DNA from: Chitinophagaceae bacterium
Lineage (GTDB): Bacteria > Bacteroidota > Bacteroidia > Chitinophagales > Chitinophagaceae
DNA: 64,000 nucleotides
Reading direction: 5' to 3'
Assembly: GCA_016721085.1 (NCBI GenBank)
Contig: JADKJI010000022.1
Location: forward strand, 1-64,000
Part shown: positions 1-10,194 of the stretch, one piece after another
Numbering within the stretch: position 1 is the stretch's first letter
Layout of the letters: each line of letters begins with the position of its first letter
Notes under the pieces: model-generated
What the model was told of the DNA's origin: nothing
The model's database searches: none
The model's input: only the letters and a program-made list of their open reading frames with translations
Position numbers and translations under genes: made by a program

Positions 1-338
1 GAAGGCTGAAATACTGGTTGTTAAATACATAGAATTGTAGAAAATGGCTTAATAGTTGTCAAAGGGCGCTGAAAAAGGTTCAACTACTTCAAGTTTCTTT
101 TAGTCAAAAGTCAAAGGTCAAAATTGGTGTTCGGAGCTCAGCACTGTTTTTGACCTTTGACTTTTTGCTTTTGACTTTGAAACTTAAATATCCCATTTTT
201 AAGGGATGTCATATTGATCCAGATTACTTCATCTTTATTAGTGAATAAAAAGAGTGCTTTTTATTCTATTTAATCTTTCCCCAAAGGCTTTAATTTTTGC
301 GAGTATCGATTCTGGCATAAATACCCCTAATTATTCAT
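1..338. other. Intergenic region with a dyad repeat
   Basis: No convincing gene is seen here. The region holds one copy of an imperfect inverted repeat (about 102-180) built from GTCAAAAGTCAAAGGTC on the left and GACCTTTGACTTTTTGC on the right. The same repeat type recurs after the next two genes (about 3233-3298 and 6182-6293). The last 150 bases are AT-rich and presumably carry the promoter of the following secreted-protein gene, but no clear TAnnTTTG box could be fixed. Confidence 0.5.
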
Positions 339-3232
339 ATGAAACATATAGTAATTGCTTTCCTTATTTTAACAGCTCAGCTTGTAAAAGCTCAAGATTG
401 TACAACAAGAGCTGCCAATAGGCCAGCGGAGTCTGTTCGGTTTCAGGATGAATATTCTCGTTCGGGGGAAGGACCAAAAGTCGATATCAGTGTATCTAAA
501 ACGTTGGCGTTTTTACTGTAAACGGAAAAGCAGCTTTTACAATGTTTGAAAAAAGCCGCACAGAAGGACGAGTTGACTACTATGAACAGATAGGAATGTC
601 AAACGTATATGATACCATATATAAATCTAAACATGAATTTATTATCATACGAAATAGCGATAAACCGGTTTTTCTTCCTATACCCCGCAAAGATTATCTG
701 CAGCAGTTGCTTACTGATGTGGAAGATTATAAAAATAAGGAATTAGCTGAAGCAAAAATGGAGTATACTCCTGCAAATGAAGCAGCCAATAAAGCAAGGT
801 TTGATGAGGAATTAAAAAGGATTGATAATGCTAAAAATTCTACCCCAGAGCAAATGGCTCCTTATAGGAAAAGATTCATTGAAACATGGGAGACTGAAAA
901 ACAGAAGTATGATAAAAGAGTTGCCCGATTAATGACAGAAACTACTGGAGCAAAGGACGTTTTGCTGGAATACCTGAAGAAACCTGAGGATTGGCTTAAG
1001 AGGTCATTTCCTAATTTTTATGGGTATAGTTCATATTCAAGTAAAGGGATGAAGCAATATTTGGACGGTTTGGATAACTTTCCTAATAGCAGGGACGTAG
1101 AAACCAGGACTTATGTAGCAACACTAAACCCAAACTACTATAACAAATCACTTGGTGCAGAAGTCCCTCAGTTGATAATGGTGCATTTGCCAAAAGGCAC
1201 TTACCCGCACATGCAAAAAGTGTCGAAGCTTGTTAATATACCTGGTGCATTAAAGCCACTGGAAAATATTCTGTCACAGGATCTTCATCCTTCTGAACAA
1301 CCTGTACCAGTTCATACTTCATCATATAGCGTTTCATATTTATCAAAACTTACCAAATTAAAGCCACTAACAGTACCTGCGGATATGAAGCCTTCAGTAG
1401 TAGCGGTAAATCCTGCTGCTACTTCACCCACTTCTAAATTTATTTTGATATCCCTCTTCCCCTAAGCTTAAAGAACTGCCTTCTCAGGTACTGACGTCTG
1501 AGGGATATAAAAATTATATTTATGAATTAAATACAAAAATATCTAAAGCTGTAAAGCCTGAAATTAAAAAGAAAGCAGACGATTACATTACTGTCCAAAA
1601 GTCTTCTCAATCCAAGGATATTAGTAAAAGCGCACTTGCCGCTTGGTTGCAAAACTCACCTGAAGCACTTCTTTATTTATATAGTAAAACTGTTGCTGGT
1701 AATCCCAATGATGCATTAACTGCCAACAATTTTTCAGCTTTTTTGATGATGGGGGATGTCTGAAAAATCACCGATTCTCGAATATTGGAATAAGCAGCAT
1801 CCTGACGAATCAGCCTATTCTTGCCAACCTCGGTAATGCATATTATAGGCTTGGAGATATGAATAGTGCCATGAAATATTTGCAACATTGTGTTCAGATC
1901 GATAGCCTTCATCCAACTGCCAATAAGATACTTTGTATGATGTATTTTAAGAAAGGCGATAGTAAGAAAGCAGCAGAACATGGCACCCGGTCTTTAACGG
2001 CTAGTTATGATCACGAAGTGATTTCTATGTTACGTCAGTTGAATAGTAAAGTAAAACCAGGGGAAATCATGAGTCGCTTACCTGTCAAAGAATTTCCTTT
2101 ACTAAAAAGAACAAGATTACCTGCCATGCCTTCTGAACTTGATAAAATGGCTGATTTTGTTATCGAACTCAATGCTGAGAAGGAGTCCTTAAATATGACA
2201 ATTGCTGAAATTGTATCTAAAATGCCAAAGCAGAAGAATGATATGCAGGAAGCAATATTGAGAACAAATTTAATTCGTGGCATACTTCCGATTACAATAA
2301 AAGCGCAGCATATAATAATGGATGCTATGCAGATTTATCAAAATGAAAGTATTACTACATCTGATGTTTTTCATTACAATCTTAAGAAACTGGCATCGGT
2401 CCATAATCCGAAAATTAGAGCTATCAGTAAAAGATATAATGATCAGCTAAATAAATTGGAAGGAGGAGAAGCGGGCGATGAAGATAAGATTCAAGCTCTG
2501 GAATTAGAGAAATGCAATGCAATAAACGCTGCCAATGAAAAATATCTGGCTGAATTAGCACCTTTGGTAAATGAATTTGCACAACGTAAGGAGTATATTT
2601 CAAGGAAATTTTACAGCGACTATGCCAATTATGCGCCTTTATGGACATCAGAAACTGTAATCCCTTTTCCTTCTATTGAAAGGGATTATCTGCAAGACAT
2701 AGCAAACATTTTAGGTGAATACCAAATTATAAGTAAATCTGATTGTTCTGTTTTTGAACCACCAGTCAAAAAAAATGGAAAGCTAAAGGAATGGGAAGAT
2801 GAATATTGTTCCAATTTTAAAGGAAAGATATCCATGGGTTCAGTAAAATTCTTCTTTACATGTAATTCTTGGGGTATAGATGGAGGAGAAGGTATTGTCG
2901 CCGATGCTGAATTTAAGTATCGTAACGATGGAGCTTTTGAGAACTTCACAGTAGGTGCTGGCCTTGGAGCTAACTGGCATTTAGGTAAAGATGGATTTGT
3001 AAATACAGAAATTGGAGTCTCTGGGAAAGGTTTTGTAAAAATCGGTCCTGATGCAACAACCGGTAAATGGATCATTCAAGATGTGGGTGTAAAAGCTGAA
3101 GTTGCAGGGGAGGCAAGTATTGGAAAAGTATCGGTTGAAGAGAAAGTATTAGAAGTATCTCTGGCAGTTAATGCTGGAATGGAAAGGGGTGGTATTGTGC
3201 CGGCTATTTTTAATGTAGAAATTAAAAATTAA
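339..3232 (+). pseudogene. Large secreted TPR-containing protein, broken by about five frameshifts
   Basis: Three same-strand reading frames (339-521, 542-1465, 1859-3232) and the open stretch 1461-1763 between them join into one protein of about 960 residues. The N-terminus MKHIVIAFLILTAQLVKAQ is a signal peptide. The middle is charged and helical. Around 1780-1990 there is a TPR-like stretch (NLGNAYYRLGDMNSAMKYLQ), and the C-terminus is glycine-rich and beta-like. Frame changes map near 505 (A4, one A short), 1440 (T3, one T short), 1460 (C4, one C short), 1751-1755 (G5, one G too many) and 1817. Correcting each restores a sensible protein, for example VSKNVGVFTVNG across the first. Either the copy is decaying or the consensus carries homopolymer errors. 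The family is not recognised and function is unknown; the protein is probably exported to the periplasm or beyond. Confidence 0.7.
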
Positions 3233-3678
3233 AGTCAAAAGTCAAAATTGGTGATTGGAGAGTAGCACCATTTTTTGACTTTTTAATTTTGAATTATTGA
3301 AAATTACTAAAGAGGAGGTTGTATAAGGTCTCCAACCTTATAAGGTTGGAGACCTTATACAACCTCCTGTGGTTTGAATGCTCAATTACTAGTTGTGAAA
3401 TACAATTAAAGTTAGAATGTGGCCCCAAAATTGTCTAATGGGCACAATTTAAAAAACTTGAAACAGTTGTACCTTCTTTAAGAAAAATCAAAATTCAAAA
3501 GTTTCAAAGATTTAAAATACAGGGTTCTTGCATTCTATCCTTCTCTCTGAGCTTGAAAACCTTAAACTTTAAACTCTTAAACCTATAAACTTTTACCTTA
3601 TCACTTTTAAATTTTTACTTTTACTCCTCCCCATTACTTATATTCGAATAGACTTTCAAACTCTTCAAAACCGGATAT
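3233..3678. repeat. Repeat-filled gap with a 56-bp perfect palindrome
   Basis: This 446-base gap holds three repeat elements. The first is a GTCAAAAGTC/GACTTTTTAATTTTGA dyad (3233-3298). The second is a perfect 56-bp palindrome at 3313-3368 centred between 3340 and 3341, with arms starting AGGAGGTTGTATAAGGTCTC. The third, at about 3480-3640, is a member of the AAGGTT...AACCTTAAAC hairpin family found in several other gaps. No gene is seen. The palindrome has no poly-T tract, so it is a repeat element rather than a normal intrinsic terminator. Confidence 0.75.
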
Positions 3679-6180
3679 ATGCGGCTTTATACTTTTCTAG
3701 CATTTCTTCTAATCCTAAACAATTCATTAGTAGCTCAGCATTCAGTAATAAATAAGAAGTCCTATACCGACCCCGCCACCGTCTTCACCCATCCCCCCGA
3801 ATCTGCTAAACCTGGCGTTCTATGGATGTGGATGGGTACCAATATCGATAAGGCGAATATTACAAAAGACCTTGAAGCATTGAAAGCACAAGGGTTTAAC
3901 CGAACTACTATGTTCAGTCTGGCGGATGTGGTGAACCCTTGGAGTGCCATTATCGGTAAGACAAAGACCCCTGAAATCATTTCATGGACAGAACCCTGGT
4001 GGAAATTGGTTCGGTTTGCAGCGGAAGAATCAAAACGCCTGGGAATGGATTTCGGAATGTTCAATGGTCCAGGATATGAATCAAGTGGAGGTAACTGGAT
4101 CACTCCTGAAAAATCTATGCAGGAGATCTGCTGGAGTGTGAGTGATAAGATTAATGGGAACAAGCATATCAGCCTTCAATTAAAAAGACCGACAGTTGAT
4201 CCCCGTTCTAATATGCCCTTCCCTGTTTTTAATTTGGAGAATGGATTGACAGAAAAGCCTGAGATTCCCGGACGTAAAAACTATTACAAGGATATCGCAG
4301 TACTGGCATTGCCAGCAGAAGGAGTCGCTCCCAAAAGCAGTGTTATAGATTTAACTTCTAAACTTAAACCCGATGGCACATTGGATTGGGATGCACCAGC
4401 AGGCGATTGGCTGATCTATCGTTTCGGTCATACTACTATGGGAGCGTTGATTCAACCAGCACAACCGCAGGCTGTAGGATTGGAATGTGATAAGATGAGT
4501 GAAGAAGCTGTCAACTTTCACATGGATCATATCATCGGTGAAATCCAAAAGCACTTGGGTGATCTGATCGGAACTGGATTTACCCACGTTCATTTTGATA
4601 GTTATGAGGCTGGTAATCCTACCTGGACACCCAAGATGCGGGAAGAGTTCCTGAAAAGAAGAGGCTATGATATCATTCCGTATCTACCCATCTTCGCTGG
4701 TAGGATTGTAGAAAGTAAATCAGATTCCGTGAAAGTGAATAACGATTTCACTGCCACTATCATGGATCTATATCGCGATGTTTATTATACCACCATTTCA
4801 AAAAGGTTGAAAGACGCCAAACTTACTTTCCTTAGTGAACCTTATGGCGGTCCCTGGAGACAAGACGATGTGATGCCGTTGGTACATAATGTGATGACAG
4901 AATTCTGGACGGGTAATGGCGAATACTCTCCTTATGAATTAGACCCAACAGTAGCGGCCTTACGAAAATCAGATCATAACCTTATTGAAGCCGAAGCATT
5001 CACTGGACAGCCTGCTGATAGTAAGTGGAGCGAAACGCCAGCCTGGTTGAAACCGATAGGGGATGCTGCTTTTTGTGCAGGGGTGAATCGAATCGTTATC
5101 CATCGCTTCGCGCACCAGCCTTTTGATGAACGCTATAAACCTGGCAATACCATGGGACAATGGGGCACTCACTTCGATCGTACCCAAACCTGGTGGAAAG
5201 AATCAAAGGCATTGGTGCAATACTGGCAAAGATGTCAGGCCCTATTACAATGGGGCCATTTTGCAACAGCCGAAAATGATTTTACAGTTCATCATGCTAC
5301 CGATAGTATCAAAGTGCAATCCATCCATCGCAATGATGCAGGAACAGATATCTATTTTGTAGCCAATACCACCCATCGAATCGGAACTGCTAGTTGCAGT
5401 TTCAAAGTAACTGGCAAGCAACCAGAAATATGGGATGCCGTTACAGGTACAATGAAAGATGTGGCAGCATTTTATCAGGCAGATGGTATCACCACCATAC
5501 CGATGAAGTTTGATGATGCACAAAGCTTCTTCATAGTATTCCGGAAAAAGCTTACAGCCCCAATCGTGAAAGGCAAAAATAATTTCCCTGAAGTTTCACC
5601 AGTTATAACATTAGATAATCCATGGCAGGTACAATTCGATAAGCAATGGGGCGGCCCTGCCAACCCGGTTACATTTGATAAGTTACAAGATTGGACAACC
5701 AATAGCATTCCAGGTATCAAATACTTCAGTGGTACTGCCATCTACCGAACCAGCTTCAATGCCTCGGCAGCAATAATAAATTCAAAACAACCACTCTATC
5801 TCGATCTAGGAAAAGTGAATCACCTGGCACGTATTATCCTGAATGGAAAAGATCTGGGTGTATTATGGACTGCTCCATGGAGAGTAACCATCCCCTCTCA
5901 ACTATTACATGTTTCCAATAACAAATTAGAAATCCAGGTTACCAATGTATGGGCTAACCGACTGATCGGCGACGAACAGGAGCCGGATGATTGCGAATGG
6001 TTACCCGGACAATACTTCTATTACAGCGGTAAGCAGCTGAAAGAATTTCCTGATTGGTTTTTGAAGAATCAACCGCGGCCTTCAAAGGGGAGGTATTGTT
6101 TTACTACGTGGAATTATTTTACGAAAGATTCCCCATTGATACCGTCGGGATTGATTGGTCCGGTTAGGATAGCTAAGTAA
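3679..6180 (+). CDS. Secreted glycoside hydrolase, GH106 (alpha-L-rhamnosidase)-like
   Basis: The 833-residue protein starts with a signal peptide (MRLYTFLAFLLILNNSLVAQ). It is followed by a family-typical opening in which PPESAKPGVLWMWMG leads into a TIM-barrel-like region with DLEALKAQGFN. Further family-like segments are GMFNGPGYESSGGNW, HVHFDSYEAGNPTW, LSEPYGGPW and NLIEAEAFTGQP. The C-terminal part (about 640-800) resembles the galactose-binding-like sandwich of GH2/GH106 enzymes (LGKVNHLARIILNGKDLGVLW). Known members release rhamnose from pectic or other rhamnose-containing glycans; the exact substrate here is inferred only. The gene is convergent with a GH92 enzyme, suggesting a small glycan-degrading pair without SusCD genes. 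It probably acts in the periplasm or at the surface. Confidence 0.8.
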   Translation: MRLYTFLAFLLILNNSLVAQHSVINKKSYTDPATVFTHPPESAKPGVLWMWMGTNIDKANITKDLEALKAQGFNRTTMFSLADVVNPWSAIIGKTKTPEIISWTEPWWKLVRFAAEESKRLGMDFGMFNGPGYESSGGNWITPEKSMQEICWSVSDKINGNKHISLQLKRPTVDPRSNMPFPVFNLENGLTEKPEIPGRKNYYKDIAVLALPAEGVAPKSSVIDLTSKLKPDGTLDWDAPAGDWLIYRFGHTTMGALIQPAQPQAVGLECDKMSEEAVNFHMDHIIGEIQKHLGDLIGTGFTHVHFDSYEAGNPTWTPKMREEFLKRRGYDIIPYLPIFAGRIVESKSDSVKVNNDFTATIMDLYRDVYYTTISKRLKDAKLTFLSEPYGGPWRQDDVMPLVHNVMTEFWTGNGEYSPYELDPTVAALRKSDHNLIEAEAFTGQPADSKWSETPAWLKPIGDAAFCAGVNRIVIHRFAHQPFDERYKPGNTMGQWGTHFDRTQTWWKESKALVQYWQRCQALLQWGHFATAENDFTVHHATDSIKVQSIHRNDAGTDIYFVANTTHRIGTASCSFKVTGKQPEIWDAVTGTMKDVAAFYQADGITTIPMKFDDAQSFFIVFRKKLTAPIVKGKNNFPEVSPVITLDNPWQVQFDKQWGGPANPVTFDKLQDWTTNSIPGIKYFSGTAIYRTSFNASAAIINSKQPLYLDLGKVNHLARIILNGKDLGVLWTAPWRVTIPSQLLHVSNNKLEIQVTNVWANRLIGDEQEPDDCEWLPGQYFYYSGKQLKEFPDWFLKNQPRPSKGRYCFTTWNYFTKDSPLIPSGLIGPVRIAK

Positions 6181-6181
6181 A

Positions 6182-6293
6182 AATTGGAACGTCAAAATTA
6201 AAAAGTCAAAAGTCAAAATTGGGTGACAGTCTGAAAGTATTCAGGCCCTCCGAATTTTGATTTTTGACTTTTTAATTTTGACTTTTTAATTCG
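6182..6293. repeat. Dyad repeat between convergent glycosidase genes
   Basis: AAAAAGTCAAAAGTCAAAATT on the left faces TTTTGATTTTTGACTTTTTAA on the right, giving a long imperfect hairpin between the two convergent glycosidase genes. It belongs to the same dyad family as 102-180 and 3233-3298. Flanking A and T tracts mean it could work as a bidirectional terminator. Confidence 0.55.
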
Positions 6294-6299
6294 TATCTT

Positions 6300-8582
6300 T
6301 TACTTCGATGAATATGAATAAGGATAATTCACCTTCTTAATTCCTTTATTCTTATTTGGACTCTCTTGCATTCTAAAACTCAAGCTCCCTCCCTTCAACA
6401 ACTCAAAATGATTCACATAATTATTCTCATAAACCTTCGCATTCCAGTTTAGCGATTGTACATACCTGCTCTTATCATTATTCGCCGGAGCCTGTATCAC
6501 TAACTGCTTACCATTTTCAAAGCTGATAGTCATTTTCTTGAAGAGAGGTGCACCTAAAACATATTCATCGGTAGCTGGACAAACAGGATAGAAACCCATA
6601 GCAGAGAATATATACCAGGCGGAGGTTTGTCCATTGTCTTCATCACCACAATAACCATCTGGAGCATCTTTGTACATTCGATTCATTACTTCACGCACCC
6701 AGTATTGGGTTTTCCAGGGCTGACCGGCATAGTTGTAGAGATAGGTCATGTGCTGGATGGGTTGGTTACCATGCGCATACTGTCCCATATTCATGATCTG
6801 CATTTCACGGATTTCGTGGATGGGATAACCGTAATAGGTGTCATCAAATAATGGCGGCATGGAGAAGATGGTATCCAATGTTTGGATGAACTTCTTTTCT
6901 CCTCCCATCAGGTTTACCAATCCGTTCATATCATGAAATACACTCCAGCTATAATGCCAGCTATTGCCTTCGGTAAAGGCATCACCCCATTTGAAAGAAT
7001 TGAAAGGAGACTGGAACTGTCCGTCTTTGTTTTTGCCACGCATCAATCCTGTTTCTTTATCGAATACGTTTTTGTAATTCATCATCCGTTTTTCCAATAA
7101 GGCTAACTCTTCCTTCGGACGATTTAATTTTTTCCCGAGCTGCCAGATGGCGAAATCATCATAAGCATATTCCAATGTCCTTGCTACATTTTCGTTTATG
7201 GCTACATCATAAGGAACATATCCCAATTCATTATAGAATTTCACACCTCTTCTTCCAACTGCATCAATTGGTCCTTCGTTATTGGCGCCATGCAATAAGG
7301 CTTGATATAGAGTTTCAATATCATACCCTTTTCCTCCCTTTATAAATGCATCCGCTACTACGGAGGCTGAGTTATTACCCACCATCACACTTCTAAAACC
7401 CGGACTCGACCATTCTGGTAAGAAGCCACCTTCCTTATAATCGTTGATCAATCCTTCCTGCATTTCCTTGTTGATAGAAGGGTAGAGGAAGTTCAAGAGA
7501 GGATACAAGGCACGGAACGTATCCCAGAAACCAGTACCGGCATACATATAGCCTGGCAGCACTTGTCCATTGTAAGGACTGTAATGCACCATCTTCCCGC
7601 TTCTGTCAATTTCATAATGTTTCTGAGGGAAACAAACAGTACGATATAAACAGGAATAGAAAGTGCGTAACTGTGATTCGGATCCACCTTCTGCTTTCAC
7701 TCTTCCTAGTATCGTATTCCAATTTTTTTTGGAAGCGGCTACCAATTGGTTGAAATCATTCCCATTGGTTTCACTTTCGAGATTATAGATAGCCTGGTCA
7801 ATACTGATGAATGATGAAGCAACTCTAACATTTACTTTTTCTCCTTTTGCTGTTTTAAATCCTATTATGGCTCCGCTATGATTGACATTTAATTCCAATA
7901 CATCTTTTACCAGCACACTATCATGCCATACTTCTGAAGAAGCAAAGGCTTTATCAAACTGCACTACAAAATAATTTTTGAAGTTAGCAGGAACCCCACC
8001 GCTGTTTCTGGTAGAATATCCGATTACCCTTTTTTCATTGGGAAGAATCTTTATAAAAGAACTTTTATCAAATGCATCAATCACTACATACGAATTATCA
8101 TTCTCCGGATAGGTGAACTGGAAAGAAGCGGCTCTTTCTGTAGCTGTCAGTTCTGCCGTGATATCAAAATCGGCCAGATATACATTGTAGTAATAAGGTT
8201 TTGATACTTCGGCCTTATGACTAAACCAACTGGCTCTATCTTTTTCACGGAAGAGTTTCTTTCCTGTTACAGGCATTATCGAGAACTGACCATAATCATT
8301 CATCCATGGGGATGGTTGATGGGTTTGCTTAAATCCGACAATCTTATCAGCTGTATAAGTGTACATCCATCCATCTCCCATACTTCCTGTTTGTGGTGAC
8401 CAGTAATTCATACCCCATGGTCTTCCAATAGCGGGATAGGTATTCCCATTCGACAACCGGAAAGTGGATTGGGTACCCATAAGTGGATTCACATATTCTA
8501 TGGGATCGAATTGTGCTGTTTGTGAGAAGGCTGTAGAATAAATTACTGTTAAAAAGAAAAAAGACAGTAGTTTTTGTTTCAT
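6300..8582 (-). CDS. Secreted GH92 family alpha-mannosidase
   Basis: This 760-residue protein carries a signal peptide (MKQKLLSFFFLTVIYSTAFSQ) and opens with the GH92 hallmark YVNPLMGTQSTFRLSNGNTYPAIGRPWG (residues about 29-56). It continues with the family segments TGFWDTFRALYPLL, GDAFTEGNSWHYSWSVFHD, GNQPIQHMTYLYNYAGQPWKTQ and GYCGDEDNGQTSAWYIFSAMGFYP. Characterised GH92 enzymes are calcium-dependent exo-acting alpha-mannosidases that trim mannose from N-glycans or mannans. Length and motif order are normal for the family. It converges on the GH106-like gene with 119 bases between them. Linkage specificity cannot be read from the sequence. Confidence 0.92.
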   Translation of the reverse strand: MKQKLLSFFFLTVIYSTAFSQTAQFDPIEYVNPLMGTQSTFRLSNGNTYPAIGRPWGMNYWSPQTGSMGDGWMYTYTADKIVGFKQTHQPSPWMNDYGQFSIMPVTGKKLFREKDRASWFSHKAEVSKPYYYNVYLADFDITAELTATERAASFQFTYPENDNSYVVIDAFDKSSFIKILPNEKRVIGYSTRNSGGVPANFKNYFVVQFDKAFASSEVWHDSVLVKDVLELNVNHSGAIIGFKTAKGEKVNVRVASSFISIDQAIYNLESETNGNDFNQLVAASKKNWNTILGRVKAEGGSESQLRTFYSCLYRTVCFPQKHYEIDRSGKMVHYSPYNGQVLPGYMYAGTGFWDTFRALYPLLNFLYPSINKEMQEGLINDYKEGGFLPEWSSPGFRSVMVGNNSASVVADAFIKGGKGYDIETLYQALLHGANNEGPIDAVGRRGVKFYNELGYVPYDVAINENVARTLEYAYDDFAIWQLGKKLNRPKEELALLEKRMMNYKNVFDKETGLMRGKNKDGQFQSPFNSFKWGDAFTEGNSWHYSWSVFHDMNGLVNLMGGEKKFIQTLDTIFSMPPLFDDTYYGYPIHEIREMQIMNMGQYAHGNQPIQHMTYLYNYAGQPWKTQYWVREVMNRMYKDAPDGYCGDEDNGQTSAWYIFSAMGFYPVCPATDEYVLGAPLFKKMTISFENGKQLVIQAPANNDKSRYVQSLNWNAKVYENNYVNHFELLKGGSLSFRMQESPNKNKGIKKVNYPYSYSSK

Positions 8583-9363
8583 TTAAATCAGGTTTGAAGC
8601 TCGTTGCTTGGGTTTGGTAAGTAAAGTTAATGTTTGATGCAAATACAGAGTGAATTTTACTCAATAAACTGTGTTACTGCAGTAAAGAAACCCTTTACTT
8701 GATTCTATGTCTCTATATGATAAAAAAAAATACAAAACACATAGGAACATAGGCACATAGCTCAGGTCGGGCTTTCAAATCTAATTTTAATCCCTATGCT
8801 CCTATGTGCCTATGTGTTCGGCTGTTTTCTCTCAAAGGAAAAAAAATACAAAACACATAGGAACATAGACACATAGCTCAAGTTGGGATTTCCTATTCTA
8901 TTTTGAGCCCTATGTCCGACTATGTTCTATGTCTCTATGTGGTATGTATTTTTCAATAAAGAGACGTAGAACATAGGTACATAGCATACATCGGGCTTTC
9001 AAATCAAATTTTAAACCCTATGTTCCTTTGTGCCTATGTGTTCGGCTGTTTTTTCACTAAAAAGGCGCATTGAATTCAATGCTAAGAGGTCGAAAGAGAA
9101 GAAAGAGAATACAGTTCTACAATAAATGTATTTGTATTATTTCGAAGCCTAAACTCCGTTTTCACTCCACAATAAGCCTTAGGCCTTAAGCTTTAAGCCT
9201 TAAGCGTATTCAGATTGACTAACATCATAATTAAACTCTCAGAGAATTCGTACTTTCAACCAAGGAAAATCCCATTTCAATGCTTCTATTGAAACGAGGA
9301 TTAAATGATCCCGTATCATTTACTGCAAAAGGGAAACCGATTGCTATTTCCTGAATTGAAGTC
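8583..9363. repeat. Gene-free gap with three tandem CACATAGG hairpins
   Basis: This 781-base divergent gap separates the GH92 gene from the mla operon. Bases about 8705-9055 hold three tandem imperfect palindromes of about 100 bp each. Left arms read AACACATAGGAACATAG and right arms CTATGTGCCTATGTGTTCGG, with a shared centre (GGGCTTTCAAATCTAATTTTAA). Bases about 9110-9206 hold part of a second repeat family (ACTCCGTTTTCAC then AAGCCTTAGGCCTTAAGC) that recurs at 35.6, 46.8 and 52.8 kb. Nothing recognisable is seen in 9207-9363 apart from the presumed mla promoter. Confidence 0.7.
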
Positions 9364-10134
9364 ATGGCAACTCCATCCGCCATCCGTAGTTTCCTGTTTG
9401 AAGCAGGTGATATCGCCCGTTTCACAGGAAAATTCTTTTCTCAGGTATTCCGACCACGATACGAAATCTCAGAATTTATAAGACAATGCTTTAATATCGG
9501 CTATCGGTCATTACCATTGGTTGGACTAACCGGATTCATCATGGGATTGGTATTGACCATGCAATTACGTCCTTCGATGGTGGATTATGGAGTGGAGTCT
9601 CAATTACCCGCCATTATCGGTATTGCTGTTATCAGAGAGATTGGTCCGGTGATAACAGCATTGATATTCGCCGGAAAGATCGGTTCCAGTATCGGCGCCG
9701 AACTGGGCTCCATGAAAGTGACCGAACAGATTGATGCCATGGAAGTGAGTGGTACCAATCCACTGAAATACCTGGTGGTGACAAGAGTATTGGCAGCCAC
9801 CTTTATGTTACCTATCCTCGCCATATTGAGTGATGCGATTTCATTATATGGTTCTTTTTTGGGTGTGAATATTAGAGGCGGTACCAGTTTCTATCTTTTC
9901 TGGACACAAGTATTCGATAACCTTTCTTTCTCCGATGTACTTCCTGCAGTTATAAAAACATTCTTTTTCGGTTTTGCAGTAGGTATCATCGGATGCTATA
10001 AAGGCTATAATAGCAGTAAAGGAACAGAAGGAGTGGGAAGAAGTGCAAATTCAGCTGTAGTAGTGTCCTCAGTTATGATATTCATATTGGACTTGTTGGC
10101 GGTACAGATAACAGACTTGTTGGGATTCAATTAA
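9364..10134 (+). CDS. mlaE: MlaE-type ABC transporter permease
   Basis: This 256-residue multi-pass membrane protein is of the MlaE/YrbE family, the permease of the system that moves phospholipids between inner and outer membranes. Family-typical stretches include RSLPLVGLTGFIMGLVLTMQ, IGIAVIREIGPVITALIFAGK, GSSIGAELGSMKVTEQIDAM and GTEGVGRSANSAVVVS. An in-frame TGA at 9352 lies just upstream of the ATG, which fixes the start. It is followed by ATP-binding and MCE genes in the same orientation, so it is the first gene of a three-gene operon. MlaB and MlaC partners are not in the window. Confidence 0.93.
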   Translation: MATPSAIRSFLFEAGDIARFTGKFFSQVFRPRYEISEFIRQCFNIGYRSLPLVGLTGFIMGLVLTMQLRPSMVDYGVESQLPAIIGIAVIREIGPVITALIFAGKIGSSIGAELGSMKVTEQIDAMEVSGTNPLKYLVVTRVLAATFMLPILAILSDAISLYGSFLGVNIRGGTSFYLFWTQVFDNLSFSDVLPAVIKTFFFGFAVGIIGCYKGYNSSKGTEGVGRSANSAVVVSSVMIFILDLLAVQITDLLGFN

Positions 10135-10145
10135 GTTGTAAGTAG

Positions 10146-10194
10146 TAAGTAATAAGTAATAAGTAATAAGTAATAAGTGGTAAGTGTTAAGTTA
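10146..10194. repeat. Tandem heptamer (TAAGTAA) repeat between mlaE and mlaF
   Basis: Seven consecutive 7-base units run from 10146 to 10194: four perfect TAAGTAA, then TAAGTGG, TAAGTGT and TAAGTTA. The final A is the first base of the mlaF ATG. Every unit carries TAA, so translation reading past the mlaE stop would be caught in any frame. Such arrays can change copy number by slippage, which here would change only the leader spacing of mlaF. Confidence 0.8.

Noticed and set aside
1673..1981. 102-codon minus-strand ORF inside the broken secreted TPR gene
   Set aside because: Antisense to a stretch that reads as TPR protein on the plus strand; no homology-like features.
8705..9055. Tandem CACATAGG units as a CRISPR array
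   Set aside because: Units are palindromic and diverged, centres are similar rather than unique spacers, and no cas gene is nearby.
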